A DNA stretch of 64,000 nucleotides, taken from contig NZ_WMCD01000001.1 in NCBI RefSeq assembly GCF_010994275.1, positions 496,001 to 560,000 of the forward strand, given 5' to 3'. The translations under genes and the position numbers were made by a program. The notes beneath the pieces were generated by a model. It made no database searches. It was not told the DNA's origin and was given only the letters and a program-made list of their open reading frames with translations. This document shows, piece after piece, positions 30,301 through 38,513 of this stretch (positions are counted from its first letter, which is position 1; every line of letters begins with the position of its first letter). Origin of the DNA: Cyclobacterium jeungdonense (GTDB lineage Bacteria; Bacteroidota; Bacteroidia; Cytophagales; Cyclobacteriaceae).

Positions 30301-30423
30301 GGCAGCCAGGGAATGTTCAAATTTCTCCTGCTGCTCACAACCAACAAGAAAGATTACCAACAGGGCCATTGAGATGGAAAAGCACTGGTATTTTGGGTAG
30401 GAAATGGGGTGGTGGATAATCAT
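27352..30423 (-). CDS. Membrane-bound dehydrogenase-like lipoprotein with HEAT repeats and cytochrome c domain
   Basis: The 1023-residue protein matches the Planctomycetes/Bacteroidota architecture of a sugar-dehydrogenase-like propeller, HEAT repeats and a heme-binding tail. The N-terminus has a lipobox (FLVGC, Cys at 29). Residues 70-440 form the propeller (IHMSFDQQGRLWVVQYQQYP, TGPDGAVYLADWYDSR), and about 450-850 are HEAT-type repeats. Cytochrome c heme motif CGSCH lies near residue 902, followed by GPDLTGYDR and NAAIREGYETM. A role in periplasmic sugar or alcohol oxidation is inferred. A second ATG at 30369 would leave too short a signal before Cys, so 30423 is preferred. Confidence 0.88.
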   Translation of the reverse strand: MIIHHPISYPKYQCFSISMALLVIFLVGCEQQEKFEHSLAANEDVAQYMENFEGRGDLTDPDSRPTDPEKSIQAFRLPEDLKLELVLSEPDIVQPIHMSFDQQGRLWVVQYQQYPYPEGLKITSIDNHTRVKFDRVPEAPPAGAKGADVISVFEDKEGDGTFSHAFDAIEGLNIASSVALGRDRIWVLNPPYLLAYPDPDGDGKPDAEPEVHLEGFGLEDTHAIANSLQWGPDGWLYGVQGSTTTANIKSENSDPVSFQGQAIWRYQPENKTFELFAEGGGNNPFYLEFDRKGRIFSGSNGYGRGPYYKQGGYYVKSWGKHGALTNPYAFGHLPNMPLDGEKKRFTHAVMIYEADLLPAAYQNKMMALNPLQNYVQLTAFQPTGSSFSTQDEKMLVETTDQWFRPVDIKTGPDGAVYLADWYDSRLSHVDPRDTWHKSSGRIYRILPKDASPTKESFDLARADLEELTELLKHTNKWFRQQALRQFADRKDPAALPALHSLFESENPQHALEALWAIHLSQGFDEAFIIKALNHKDPTVRMWTYRLAGDENAVSSPVLEAMIETTEHEEDAEVSGQIASTAKRLPTEQALPLLKALLLSNPDAEDPDIPLLVWWGLESKVAGDLPLVLDFWEDPQIWESPISKTHLAGRMMQRLIRADQYDAATELLSLSPDESFDQVLVAGFYEGLVGRDLINLPKPLLDKVSEKEKDTQPFELALRSGDFTNLDKAIELIGDTEQPLNARLNMVHLLGELQPAAALPALIDLIGSGASPGSLKQAAIHALKKFDNLEIGKTMASIYPGIRADAYVREEAIRLFSSRPEWAKAFFEEIIETKVIHKEDVPYSLARHFYLLEDDAVRQKTKQIWPETQLMTSDEKNEAISKYKSIVKSGEGNAISGKQVFAQNCGSCHRMDGGGGTIGPDLTGYDRSDLDYWLLHAVDPNAAIREGYETMEVRTKDGRTIWGKLEKDEGETKYLVPPLGGKGEFLSGNDIQSMEIQQVSVMPERLLETLNEQQIRDLFAFILK

Positions 30424-30589
30424 TTGAAGTCTAGGATGATGAACAAAGGATTGTAGCGAATCGCCGCATTAAATTATGGAATTTAACCTAAGATTCGGTG
30501 TCATTATCCATATTTTTTAATATTTTCGCCTTATTCCTTCACAAAAATCAGAACTTTTGAAAATCAATAGCATAAACCTAACCGATCCT

Positions 30590-32461
30590 ATGGCCGCAAA
30601 AGAAAAATATAATCATTTGAAACCAATTCTGACATTGTGGCTGGTAACCCTTTTCCTTATTTCGCCGACTTTTGCACAACAGGCCTCCTGGCATCCGGTG
30701 GATGCCAAAATTCTGACCCCTTGGGCAGAGGATATAGATCCGGCCAATCCACTTCCGGAGTACCCTCGCCCGCAAATGGAACGCGATGCCTGGACTAACC
30801 TGAATGGGCTTTGGAATTATGCCCTGGCGCCCAAAGGTGCTAGCATGCCTCAGGAATTTGACGGGGAAATCTTGGTGCCATTTGCCATTGAATCTGCCCT
30901 GTCCGGTGTGGGAAGTCGGGTAGGCAAAGACCAGGAGTTATGGTATTTCCGGAACATCGAAATCGACCGATCCATGCGTAGAGATAAGGTGCTGTTGCAT
31001 TTTGGGGCGGTGGATTGGGAAGCCGAGGTTTTTGTCAACGGGCAGTCCGTTGGCGTTCATCAGGGAGGTTACGATCCCTTTTATTTCGAAATCAGCGAAG
31101 CCCTGCAATCCGGCAAAAATCAATCGATTGCCATTCGGGTATGGGATCCCACGGACGAGGGACCGCAGCCCCGAGGTAAGCAGGTGAACGAACCCAGGGG
31201 AATCTGGTACACACCGGTTACCGGTATTTGGCAGACGGTTTGGCTGGAAGCCGTGCCCGAGCAATACATCACTTCCCTGAAGAATACACCAGACTTTGAC
31301 AATAATCAGATCCGGGTGCAAACCAATATTTCTTCTCCTGGCGAAAATCACAGGGTCCGCGTACGCCTGATGGCAGATGGCATGCAGGTAGGAGAAACCA
31401 TTGTTGCGAACCAGGAAGAAGCCGTATTCACGTTGGATCAGCCGCAGGTATGGAGTCCGGAGAGCCCCTTTTTATACGATCTGGAAGTAGCCATTTTAAA
31501 TGGTAATAGAGTGGTGGATCAGGTCAAAGGATATACCGCATTACGAAAAATCAGTACCGCTCCGGATGCAAATGGCATACAACGGATGATGCTAAATAAT
31601 GAATTTGTCTTTCAATATGGTCCGCTGGACCAGGGCTGGTGGCCGGATGGCTTGTATACGGCGCCTACGGACGAGGCTTTGCTTTTTGATATTCAGAAAA
31701 CCATGGATATGGGTTTCAACATGATCCGGAAACACGTAAAAGTGGAACCTGCCCGATGGTATCACCATTGCGATCGCCTGGGTGTGCTGGTATGGCAGGA
31801 CATGCCCAGCGGAGATATGGGAAATCGCTGGGAATCCAGGCCGGGAGTGGTCGGTAAGGGTACGGAGAAAAACCGTACCTCCGAATCGGAAGAAATTTTC
31901 AGGAAGGAATGGAAAGCCATCATGGATGCCAATTACAATTTCCCTTCCATTGTTGTTTGGGTGCCTTTCAATGAGGCCTGGGGGCAGTTTGATACCGACG
32001 AAATCGTGGAATGGACCGTAGATTACGATCCCAGCCGCTTAGTGAATGGCGCCAGTGGAGGAAATTACACTCTGAAAGGGCAGATTATGGACATGCACAA
32101 CTATCCGGACCCGGTCATGCCGGATCCCCAAATCTGGGGTGAGGAGCAGGTGATCGTACTGGGAGAATTCGGAGGCCTTGGCCTGCCGGTGGACGGCCAT
32201 ACCTGGCAGGAAAAAGACAACTGGGGCTATCAGAGTTTTAAAAATCAAACCGAGCTTCAGGAGCGCTACAGCCAGTTGATCCGGGACCTGAAACCGTTGA
32301 TTCCCTTAGGCCTTTCTGCGGCCATTTATACACAAACCACGGACGTGGAAGTGGAAGTAAACGGATTGATGACCTACGACCGCGAGGTAATTAAATTTGA
32401 GCCTGCCTTTTTGCGGGACAAACACCAGGAATTATACACCATTAAAATCCCAATGAAATGA
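30590..32461 (+). CDS. Glycoside hydrolase family 2 enzyme, secreted
   Basis: The 623-residue GH2 enzyme starts at ATG 30590; a TTG 33 bases upstream is possible. Signal peptide residues 1-30 end PTFAQ. The N-terminal sugar-binding jelly-roll domain shows LWYFRNIEI, LHFGAVDWEAEVFVNG and GGYDPFYFEIS; the immunoglobulin-like domain follows, then the TIM barrel with the acid/base Glu462 in VPFNEAWG and nucleophile Glu526 in LGEFGGLG. GH2 covers beta-galactosidase, -mannosidase, -glucuronidase and related activities; the exact one cannot be told here. Its TGA stop overlaps the ATG of the leader element at 32458, just upstream of the epimerase gene. Confidence 0.92.
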   Translation: MAAKEKYNHLKPILTLWLVTLFLISPTFAQQASWHPVDAKILTPWAEDIDPANPLPEYPRPQMERDAWTNLNGLWNYALAPKGASMPQEFDGEILVPFAIESALSGVGSRVGKDQELWYFRNIEIDRSMRRDKVLLHFGAVDWEAEVFVNGQSVGVHQGGYDPFYFEISEALQSGKNQSIAIRVWDPTDEGPQPRGKQVNEPRGIWYTPVTGIWQTVWLEAVPEQYITSLKNTPDFDNNQIRVQTNISSPGENHRVRVRLMADGMQVGETIVANQEEAVFTLDQPQVWSPESPFLYDLEVAILNGNRVVDQVKGYTALRKISTAPDANGIQRMMLNNEFVFQYGPLDQGWWPDGLYTAPTDEALLFDIQKTMDMGFNMIRKHVKVEPARWYHHCDRLGVLVWQDMPSGDMGNRWESRPGVVGKGTEKNRTSESEEIFRKEWKAIMDANYNFPSIVVWVPFNEAWGQFDTDEIVEWTVDYDPSRLVNGASGGNYTLKGQIMDMHNYPDPVMPDPQIWGEEQVIVLGEFGGLGLPVDGHTWQEKDNWGYQSFKNQTELQERYSQLIRDLKPLIPLGLSAAIYTQTTDVEVEVNGLMTYDREVIKFEPAFLRDKHQELYTIKIPMK

Positions 32462-32535
32462 AATCGAGCATGACGCAAGCGATACACAGAAGGATGATTA
32501 GAAAGCATGCGAGATTCCATGTGACCTTTAAAAAA
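32458..32535 (+). promoter_or_regulatory. Conserved structured leader element, copy A (upstream of galM)
   Basis: A 78-base element about 83% identical by hand count to 37395-37472. Outer arms ATGAAATCGAGCATG (32458-32472) and CATGCGAGATTCCAT (32506-32520) pair with a tandem G:A/A:G internal mismatch and one A:C. Most codon changes between copies are non-synonymous, so conservation is at nucleic-acid level. It could be a regulatory RNA structure, a short leader peptide or a small mobile repeat. Confidence 0.55.
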
Positions 32536-32550
32536 GCAAATTATAAACTC

Positions 32551-33717
32551 ATGAAATTATCCTTTATTAGTTCCTTGGCCATTTCGGGACTGCTGCTAGC
32601 CTGCGGGCCGGCAGAAAAGCAACAAGTGGAAGAGGAGCAGACGACTAAAACCTTATCGGAAATGAACCCAGCAAAATTTGAAAAAACGATCGACGGAAAA
32701 GAAGTGAAACTATACCGGCTTACCAATGCCAACGGCATGGAAATGACTGTCACCAACTACGGTGCCCGGGTAGTGGAGCTTTTTGCACCGGATAAAAGCG
32801 GGAATTTTGAAGATGTGGTGCTGGGATACGACAACCTGGAAGATTACATCAATAGCCCTACTTCCTATTACGGTGCGCCCATAGGCCGCTATGGCAATCG
32901 AATCGCCGATGCCCAGTTTACGCTGAATGGGGAAACCTACCAATTGGAAGCCAATAATGGCCCCAACAACCTGCATGGATGGCCGGGCGGCTATCATATT
33001 GTGGTATGGGAAGTGTTGGAAGCAACGGATCAGAAGCTGGCCATGAAATACGTCTCTCCCGATGGAGAGGCCGGTTTCCCGGGAGAGCTTACCGTATTTA
33101 TGAATTATCACCTAACCGATGACAACGAATTTAAAATCACCTACGAGGCGGAAACGGACAAACCTACCATTGTAAACCTGACCCACCATTCGTTTTTCAA
33201 CCTGAATGGACAAGGGGAGGGAAATGTCAACAACCACATGCTGGAATTGAATGCAGACTATTTCACGCCGGTAAACGAGGTGCTGATTCCTTTGGGTGAG
33301 TTGCGCCCTGTAGAAGGTACACCGATGGACTTTACCGAGCCGCATCTGATAGGAGAAAGAATAGACGATGAGTACGAGCAACTTCAAAAAGCTGGCGGAT
33401 ACGATCACAACTGGGTGATCAATCGGGAAGAAGGAACCGATGAAACCATTTGGGCGGCATCGGTTTGGGTTCCTGAAAATGGCCGGAGGATGGAAGTCTA
33501 CACCGACCAGCCTGGAGTTCAGGTATATACTGGAAATTTTATGGATGGGACCTCGGCATCTAAGGGAGATAAAACCTACGGTAAGCGGGGAGCGATTTGC
33601 CTGGAAACCCAGTTTTTCCCGGATTCTCCCAACCAACCAGAATTTCCATCGGTCACCCTAAATCCTGAAGAGACCTATACCCACGAATGCATTTACAAAT
33701 TTTCTGTGATTGAATAA
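32551..33717 (+). CDS. galM: Aldose 1-epimerase, lipoprotein
   Basis: The 388-residue mutarotase starts best at ATG 32551, which gives a lipoprotein signal MKLSFISSLAISGLLLAC; the open frame upstream to 32458 is the leader element, not a signal. Family motifs are NRIADAQFTLNG, NNLHGWPGG, NLTHHSFFNLNGQG with the catalytic His, and ETQFFPDSPNQPEFP near the C-terminus with the base Glu. It interconverts sugar anomers, here in the periplasm, beside the GH2 enzyme. Its stop overlaps the start of the next gene by one base (TAATG). Confidence 0.93.
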   Translation: MKLSFISSLAISGLLLACGPAEKQQVEEEQTTKTLSEMNPAKFEKTIDGKEVKLYRLTNANGMEMTVTNYGARVVELFAPDKSGNFEDVVLGYDNLEDYINSPTSYYGAPIGRYGNRIADAQFTLNGETYQLEANNGPNNLHGWPGGYHIVVWEVLEATDQKLAMKYVSPDGEAGFPGELTVFMNYHLTDDNEFKITYEAETDKPTIVNLTHHSFFNLNGQGEGNVNNHMLELNADYFTPVNEVLIPLGELRPVEGTPMDFTEPHLIGERIDDEYEQLQKAGGYDHNWVINREEGTDETIWAASVWVPENGRRMEVYTDQPGVQVYTGNFMDGTSASKGDKTYGKRGAICLETQFFPDSPNQPEFPSVTLNPEETYTHECIYKFSVIE

Positions 33718-34769
33718 TGAATACTGGGAACCCATTAGCACTATTTCTGAGCATGCTGGTTTTTCTGGCGGCCTGCTCAGGAAATTCCACGAAAAATTCG
33801 ACAGGTCAGGGCACAGCCGATTCTGTTGCCAAGGAAGCAACCCTTCCCCTGCAGATTATGAAAGAGCGGGATGCCCTGGATGGCATTATCGATCCGGAGG
33901 CAACGGCTGTTATTATCGGCAGTGGTTTTGCATGGACGGAAGGACCTTTGTGGATTGCTTCCGAAGGAATGTTATTGTTTTCGGAGATTCCAGCCAATAA
34001 AGTGCATTCCTGGAAAGAAGGAGAAGCCCCGCAAGTCTACCTGGATCCGGCCGGATTTACCGGAGAAGGAAGCCGTGGCGGGGAATTGGGGTCGAACGGA
34101 TTGTTGCTCGATCCTCAGGGAAACCTGGTGCTTTGCCAGCATGGAGACCGGCGGATGGCAAGGATGCTGGCCCCTTTGGACCAGCCCGAATCCAATTTTG
34201 AAACTATCGTTGGCGAATACGAAGGCATGCCTTTTAACAGTCCAAACGATGCTGTTTACGATGCGGATGGAAACCTTTACTTTACCGATCCTCCCTATGG
34301 ACTGGAATCCAGAATGGATGATCCCGCGAAAGCCATCCCTTTTCAAGGCGTGTATCGTTACTCCAAAGAAGGGGAATTGGATTTGCTATTGGACAGTATT
34401 TCCCGTCCCAATGGTCTGGCCTTCATGGCGGATGGAAAGGAACTGCTGATCGCCAACTCTGATCCGGAAAAACCCTATTGGTATCGGTATTCCCTGGATG
34501 AAAATGGATTTCCCACCGAAGGACAGATGTATCACGATGCCAGCGAAGTGTCGGCAAGCAATCCCGGCCTTCCGGACGGACTGAAAGTCAGAAGCGACGG
34601 AACCGTCTTTGCTACTGGTCCCGGTGGCATCTGGATTTTCGATGCGGAGGGGCAGGTATTGGGCAGGTTGAACCTGGGCGAACGCTGCTCCAATGTGGCA
34701 CTAAATGAAAATGAAGACCTGCTTTTTGTCACCGCCGATAGTTACGTGGTTAAGATAGCGTTGAAATAG
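33717..34769 (+). CDS. SMP-30/gluconolactonase-like lipoprotein
   Basis: This 350-residue six-bladed propeller lactonase has an N-terminal lipobox FLAAC. Metal-ligand motifs of the SMP-30 family are EGPLWI (first Glu), LLDPQGNLVLCQHGDRRM, FNSPNDAVYDADGNLYFTDPPYGL (Asn-Asp) and RPNGLAFMADGKELLIAN, plus LPDGLKVRSDGTVFATGPGG with a conserved Asp. Such enzymes open sugar lactones and need a divalent metal. Start and lipobox put it in the periplasm or outer-membrane leaflet. It is one base overlapped with galM, so GH2, epimerase and lactonase form one operon. A cytoplasmic paralog lies at 40276. Confidence 0.92.
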   Translation: MNTGNPLALFLSMLVFLAACSGNSTKNSTGQGTADSVAKEATLPLQIMKERDALDGIIDPEATAVIIGSGFAWTEGPLWIASEGMLLFSEIPANKVHSWKEGEAPQVYLDPAGFTGEGSRGGELGSNGLLLDPQGNLVLCQHGDRRMARMLAPLDQPESNFETIVGEYEGMPFNSPNDAVYDADGNLYFTDPPYGLESRMDDPAKAIPFQGVYRYSKEGELDLLLDSISRPNGLAFMADGKELLIANSDPEKPYWYRYSLDENGFPTEGQMYHDASEVSASNPGLPDGLKVRSDGTVFATGPGGIWIFDAEGQVLGRLNLGERCSNVALNENEDLLFVTADSYVVKIALK

Positions 34770-34829
34770 GAGGAAGTTTTATGTTGTATATCGTACCCGG
34801 AAATCCCGAACGAAATCAAATCCCCCTCG

Positions 34830-34845
34830 CCCCCTTAAAAGGGGG
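34830..34845. terminator. Short C/G hairpin between convergent genes
   Basis: CCCCCTTAAAAGGGGG pairs seven bases across a two-base AA loop, between the lactonase (plus) and the reductase (minus) stops. No T run follows, so its role as terminator is uncertain; such GC clips also occur as dispersed repeats in these genomes. Confidence 0.4.
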
Positions 34846-34856
34846 AATTAGTTCAG

Positions 34857-35999
34857 TCAACTAAACCTCAACATCGGAATTTTTTCTCTTAACTTCTGCT
34901 TTAAATTATCCGGAAAGGCTTTTTTTCCCATAAAAAGGTCCGTCAATAGTTCGCAGCCTCGCTGCCCGTATTTCTGAATAAGCATATTTCGCATGGAGGG
35001 CTGGGCATAAAATATCCAGGCCATTAAAGCGGAGGTCTTTAACTCAGGAAGCAGTTTTTCCTCCAGCAAAGCCTGATAGGCATGGCCGGCAGCAATGCTT
35101 GATTTCCCGTTTTCTATAAGGGCTTTTGCCGCCAACTCCCCGGAATACAGGGCGTTGGAAATTCCTTCGGCCGTCAGCGGATCGGCAAATCCGGCCGCAT
35201 CGCCAGCCAGGAAAACCCTACCCTTGGAAAACCCAGTTGTTCTGGGGGCAATGGGAATCTGGAAACCATGGGCAGAAGCGGAAAGCACCTCTTTGATTTG
35301 TAGTTTTTTCAGATACGCCTGGTAATATTCTTTTAAATTTATTTTTTGCTTTTTGAGGCTACAGACTCCCAGGGACAAATGGTTCCTTTTGGGAAAGCAC
35401 CAGGCATAGCCATAAGGTACGGCATCCACGTCAAAGCGCGTTTTCTGCGACAGCCGCTCAAAATCCTCCGGATTAACGGTTACTTCGTATTCCAGCGCTG
35501 GAATAAGCTTTCTGCTTTCTTCCCAGCCCGCCAACTTCGCGGTTGGACTAAGCGCCCCATCAGCAGCAATCACATACCCGGCACGGACTTCCCCTAATGA
35601 AGTCTGGAGCAAAACCCCTTTTTCTTCCTGCGTCAATCCTTGTAGCGTACACTGCTCCATCAATTCCGCTCCTTTTTCCCGGGCTTTCCTTATCAACAGG
35701 GAGTCGAAGGAATCACGCATCACCATGCTGATAATCGGTTTCTCTCTACGCGTGGAAAAATACCGCTTGGAACCTTCAAAATAGACTTCGATTTCCAGGC
35801 ATTCCGTTTCTACCGTGGCTTCGATCGAAAAGGGTAACCGGCTTTTTCCCCGGAATACCAGGCCTCCTCCGCAGGTTTTGTAGCGAGGGAGCTGTTCTTT
35901 TTCGATCAGGAGGACGCGTTTGTTTGCGGAGGCGGCGGTGTAGGCCGCCATGGCACCCGCCGGTCCCGTGCCGATTACGGCGATGTCGTATGCGTTCAT
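34857..35999 (-). CDS. Geranylgeranyl reductase-like FAD oxidoreductase
   Basis: The 380-residue flavoprotein begins with the dinucleotide motif IGTGPAGAMAAYTAA (9-23) and has CGGG (about 43-46) plus YVIAADGALSPTAK, and FLAGDAAGFADPLTAEGI near residue 270, hallmarks of the geranylgeranyl reductase/lycopene-type monooxygenase-fold family. Such proteins reduce isoprenoid double bonds, in Bacteroidota often on menaquinone or carotenoid-like substrates. An adjacent small unknown gene lies eight bases upstream on the same strand and likely shares its transcript. Confidence 0.85.
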   Translation of the reverse strand: MNAYDIAVIGTGPAGAMAAYTAASANKRVLLIEKEQLPRYKTCGGGLVFRGKSRLPFSIEATVETECLEIEVYFEGSKRYFSTRREKPIISMVMRDSFDSLLIRKAREKGAELMEQCTLQGLTQEEKGVLLQTSLGEVRAGYVIAADGALSPTAKLAGWEESRKLIPALEYEVTVNPEDFERLSQKTRFDVDAVPYGYAWCFPKRNHLSLGVCSLKKQKINLKEYYQAYLKKLQIKEVLSASAHGFQIPIAPRTTGFSKGRVFLAGDAAGFADPLTAEGISNALYSGELAAKALIENGKSSIAAGHAYQALLEEKLLPELKTSALMAWIFYAQPSMRNMLIQKYGQRGCELLTDLFMGKKAFPDNLKQKLREKIPMLRFS

Positions 36000-36007
36000 G
36001 TGATAAT

Positions 36008-36364
36008 TCAGAGCTCGTCCGGCTCCCTTTCGGGCACATCCGGACCGGTTAGGACTAGTTTTCCTTTTGAGGGATTAATAAGGTACCTGACCTGCATTTT
36101 ATCCGGATCGGTTTCGTCGATATTTAGGCAGGCATTGTAAAACACTTTTTGAAACCCCAGCCAGAGCAATCCTTCTTGGGGGGATAAGAGCTCCTCCATT
36201 TCCAGAAGATGGACATTCTCTGCAACGGCTCCTTCGGAGCGGGTATAGTAACTCAGAAAAATCCCCAGCTCTTTTGCTTTTTGGGAGAAAAGGGAATCAA
36301 AGGATTCTTTTAGGTTGTCCTTTTTATCTTGTTCCTTCCAATCAAAAACCCACTTTTCCTGCAT
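36008..36364 (-). CDS. Small unknown protein upstream of GGR-like flavoprotein
   Basis: A 118-residue product with no recognised motif, no signal peptide and no membrane helix. It is acidic and looks like a compact soluble protein with a long charged N-terminal helix (KEQDKKDNLKESFDSLFSQKAKELG). Its stop is only eight bases from the flavoprotein start on the same strand, so it is probably the first gene of a two-gene operon and may be a partner of that enzyme. Confidence 0.55.
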   Translation of the reverse strand: MQEKWVFDWKEQDKKDNLKESFDSLFSQKAKELGIFLSYYTRSEGAVAENVHLLEMEELLSPQEGLLWLGFQKVFYNACLNIDETDPDKMQVRYLINPSKGKLVLTGPDVPEREPDEL

Positions 36365-36576
36365 GTTCCTCGAAAATTAATTAATGTATGAAGTACCGGA
36401 ATTCGCCCAAAACGGTAATAGTCCATTCCTGAAAGATTAGCGTATTACTTGCGAAAACCCTAAGGAGCTTTAAATATAAATAGTTAACTTGGAATCGAAC
36501 AGAATCGTAACCAACAATTCCCCATTTTCCATGATTAGCACCAACGCTTTCCCGAATTTCCCTGATTTTTTTTACC

Positions 36577-36594
36577 GGAAAACACCTGTTTTCC
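36577..36594. promoter_or_regulatory. Perfect palindrome, candidate operator of the sugar-acid operon
   Basis: GGAAAACACCTGTTTTCC is an inverted repeat with eight-base arms and a CC centre, 82 bases upstream of the operon start at 36676. Its size and symmetry suit a LacI- or GntR-type repressor. The rest of the 311-base divergent gap 36365-36675 holds only AT-rich sequence and no gene that I can support; a 71-codon minus frame at 36381-36596 is unconvincing. Confidence 0.45.
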
Positions 36595-36675
36595 ATTAAT
36601 AATTACCTGAATTAGTGAAGCTCTATTCAGGCTTAAGCAAGCAATTAATTACATCTTTATTAATAACCCAAACGA

Positions 36676-37380
36676 ATGAAACCAATTGTTCAGATCAGTT
36701 TAGATTTAACGAATATTGAAGAAGCGCTGGAAACAGCGGCCATGGCCATGCGTGCAGGCGTAGACTGGCTGGAAGCCGGAACACCTTTGATCCTGGCCGA
36801 AGGCCTGCATGGAGTCCGTAAATTACGCGAAGCCTTTCCCGATACACCCATTGTAGCCGATTTGAAAACCATGGATGGGGGCTACCTGGAAGCAGAGATG
36901 ATGGCCAAAGCTGGTGCTACCCACGTGGTGGTCATGGCCCGTGCCCACGAAGAAACCATCAAATGCGTGGTTCAGGCAGGAAAAGATCATGGCGTCAAGG
37001 TGATGGGCGACAACCTCGGTTGTCCGGACATGGTAGCCGGAGCGAAATTCCTGGAAGACCTGGGTTGTGATTTTATCGTCCACCATATCGGCTATGATGA
37101 AAGGAGAGGGATCGCCGCAAAAGGAAAGCGCATGCCCAGCCCCCTGGACCAGCTTAGAGAAGTAGTAAACGCTGTTAGCATTCCCGTGCAGGCCGTAGGC
37201 GGACTGAGCCTGGAGCAGGCCATTTCCACGCCAACTTATGGCGCTCCGCTGGTGGTGCTGGGCGCGCCCCTGACCATCGATGCGGATGCATTTAAAACCG
37301 CAGATGGAAATCTGGAAGCTTCGCTAAAGAAAATTTGTGATGCAGTACATGCGCACGGGGATGTAGGTATTTCTAAATAA
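36676..37380 (+). CDS. HUMPS/KGPDC-family decarboxylase or synthase
   Basis: The 234-residue TIM-barrel protein belongs to the orotidine-5'-phosphate decarboxylase superfamily branch holding hexulose-6-phosphate synthase and 3-keto-L-gulonate-6-phosphate decarboxylase. Motifs: LDLTNIEEALE, WLEAGTPLI, the D-x-K-x-x-D catalytic set ADLKTMDGG, HHIGYDERR, and VQAVGGLSLEQA. KGPDC acts in ascorbate and related pathways, turning a keto-acid phosphate into L-xylulose-5-phosphate. It is the first gene of a five-gene sugar-acid operon that shows no kinase, so its substrate may be non-phosphorylated or come from elsewhere. Confidence 0.85.
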   Translation: MKPIVQISLDLTNIEEALETAAMAMRAGVDWLEAGTPLILAEGLHGVRKLREAFPDTPIVADLKTMDGGYLEAEMMAKAGATHVVVMARAHEETIKCVVQAGKDHGVKVMGDNLGCPDMVAGAKFLEDLGCDFIVHHIGYDERRGIAAKGKRMPSPLDQLREVVNAVSIPVQAVGGLSLEQAISTPTYGAPLVVLGAPLTIDADAFKTADGNLEASLKKICDAVHAHGDVGISK

Positions 37381-37394
37381 AAATCAACAGGTAC

Positions 37395-37472
37395 ATGAAA
37401 TCGAGCATGATGCAAGCGACCCACGGAGGGATGATTATGAAACATGCGAGATTTTATCTGACCGCTAAAAAA
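37395..37472 (+). promoter_or_regulatory. Conserved structured leader element, copy B (upstream of alcohol dehydrogenase)
   Basis: Counterpart of the element at 32458. Arms 37395-37409 (ATGAAATCGAGCATG) and 37443-37457 (CATGCGAGATTTTAT) pair with the same tandem G:A mismatch; a G:C pair of copy A is G:U here, so pairing is kept. It sits 14 bases downstream of the HUMPS stop and 13 bases upstream of the dehydrogenase start. Confidence 0.55.
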
Positions 37473-37485
37473 ACATTCTATACAG

Positions 37486-38511
37486 ATGAAATCAGCAGCA
37501 GTAGTAAACTATGCAGAAGCCAAAGGTTCTGTAGAAATACGTGAAATCGAACAACCTGAAATAGGAGAGGACGAAGTATTATTGGAAGTGGCCAACGTAG
37601 GGGTTTGTGGCAGTGACCTGCACCAATGGACCTCGGATCACAGTTGGCCGGTGAACTACCCGGTGGTACTGGGACATGAATTTGGCGGTAAGATCCTGGA
37701 GATCGGGCCGCGGGTGGAAGGATGGAAGACGGGAGACCGGGTGGTGAGTGAAACCGCCGCCGTGATCGACCCCCTGAATCCCATGAGCCGCGTTGGCCTG
37801 TACAACCTGGACCCCACCCGAAAAGGCTTTGGCTACGGGGTAAATGGGGCCATGACCCGCTTTGTAAAAGTACCGGCCCGCTGCCTGCACCGGGTACCGG
37901 AGCAGGTTCCTTTCGAGGAAGCCTGCCTTACCGAGCCCTGTTGCGTGGCCTACAATGCAGTTGTAGTGAACTCCAATATCCGGCCTGGCGACCGTGTGGT
38001 CGTCATCGGTCCCGGTACCATTGGCATGCTTTGCGCCGTTATGGCCCGCTTAAACGGTGCTGAGGTGGCCGTTCTGGGTCTGGAAGCCGATAGGGGCCGG
38101 CTGGAAATTGCCAAAGGCTACGGCTGTGAAGGCATTATTGGCGATGCTACCGACTGGGCCAAATCCCGGGACGGATTGGGAGCCGACCTGATTGTGGATG
38201 CCGCAGGAGCAAGCGCCACCCTGAAAATCGCCATGAACCTGGTACGCCCCAACGGGCAGATTACCAAGGTAGGCTGGGGTCCGCAGCCCTGTAATTTTTC
38301 CCTGGATCCCATCGTACAGAAAAACGTCCGCCTTCAGGGAAGTTTCAGCCACAACTGGCCCATCTGGGAAAAAGTCATCGGCATGATGGGTTCCGGCATG
38401 CTGGATGTCAAACCCATTATCGGAGGCGTATGGCCCGTTACCTCCTGGCTGGAAGCCTTTGAGAAAATGCATCATGGAGAAGTGGTAAAAAGCGTACTCA
38501 AACCCGTCTGA
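37486..38511 (+). CDS. Zinc-dependent alcohol/polyol dehydrogenase
   Basis: The 341-residue MDR enzyme has catalytic-zinc motifs CGSDLHQW (about 40) and GHEFGGKILEIG, no obvious four-Cys structural zinc loop in the usual place, and the NAD-binding Rossmann stretch VVVIGPGTIGMLCAV near residue 170 followed by VLGLEADRGRLEIA. It resembles threonine/sorbitol/L-gulonate dehydrogenase types; in its operon it would oxidise a hydroxyl of a sugar acid. The start at 37486 directly follows the leader element. Confidence 0.9.
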   Translation: MKSAAVVNYAEAKGSVEIREIEQPEIGEDEVLLEVANVGVCGSDLHQWTSDHSWPVNYPVVLGHEFGGKILEIGPRVEGWKTGDRVVSETAAVIDPLNPMSRVGLYNLDPTRKGFGYGVNGAMTRFVKVPARCLHRVPEQVPFEEACLTEPCCVAYNAVVVNSNIRPGDRVVVIGPGTIGMLCAVMARLNGAEVAVLGLEADRGRLEIAKGYGCEGIIGDATDWAKSRDGLGADLIVDAAGASATLKIAMNLVRPNGQITKVGWGPQPCNFSLDPIVQKNVRLQGSFSHNWPIWEKVIGMMGSGMLDVKPIIGGVWPVTSWLEAFEKMHHGEVVKSVLKPV

Positions 38512-38513
38512 TC

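Noticed and set aside
36381..36596. 71-codon minus-strand frame upstream of the sugar-acid operon
   Set aside because: There is no motif or membrane helix, and it covers the palindrome and the promoter region.
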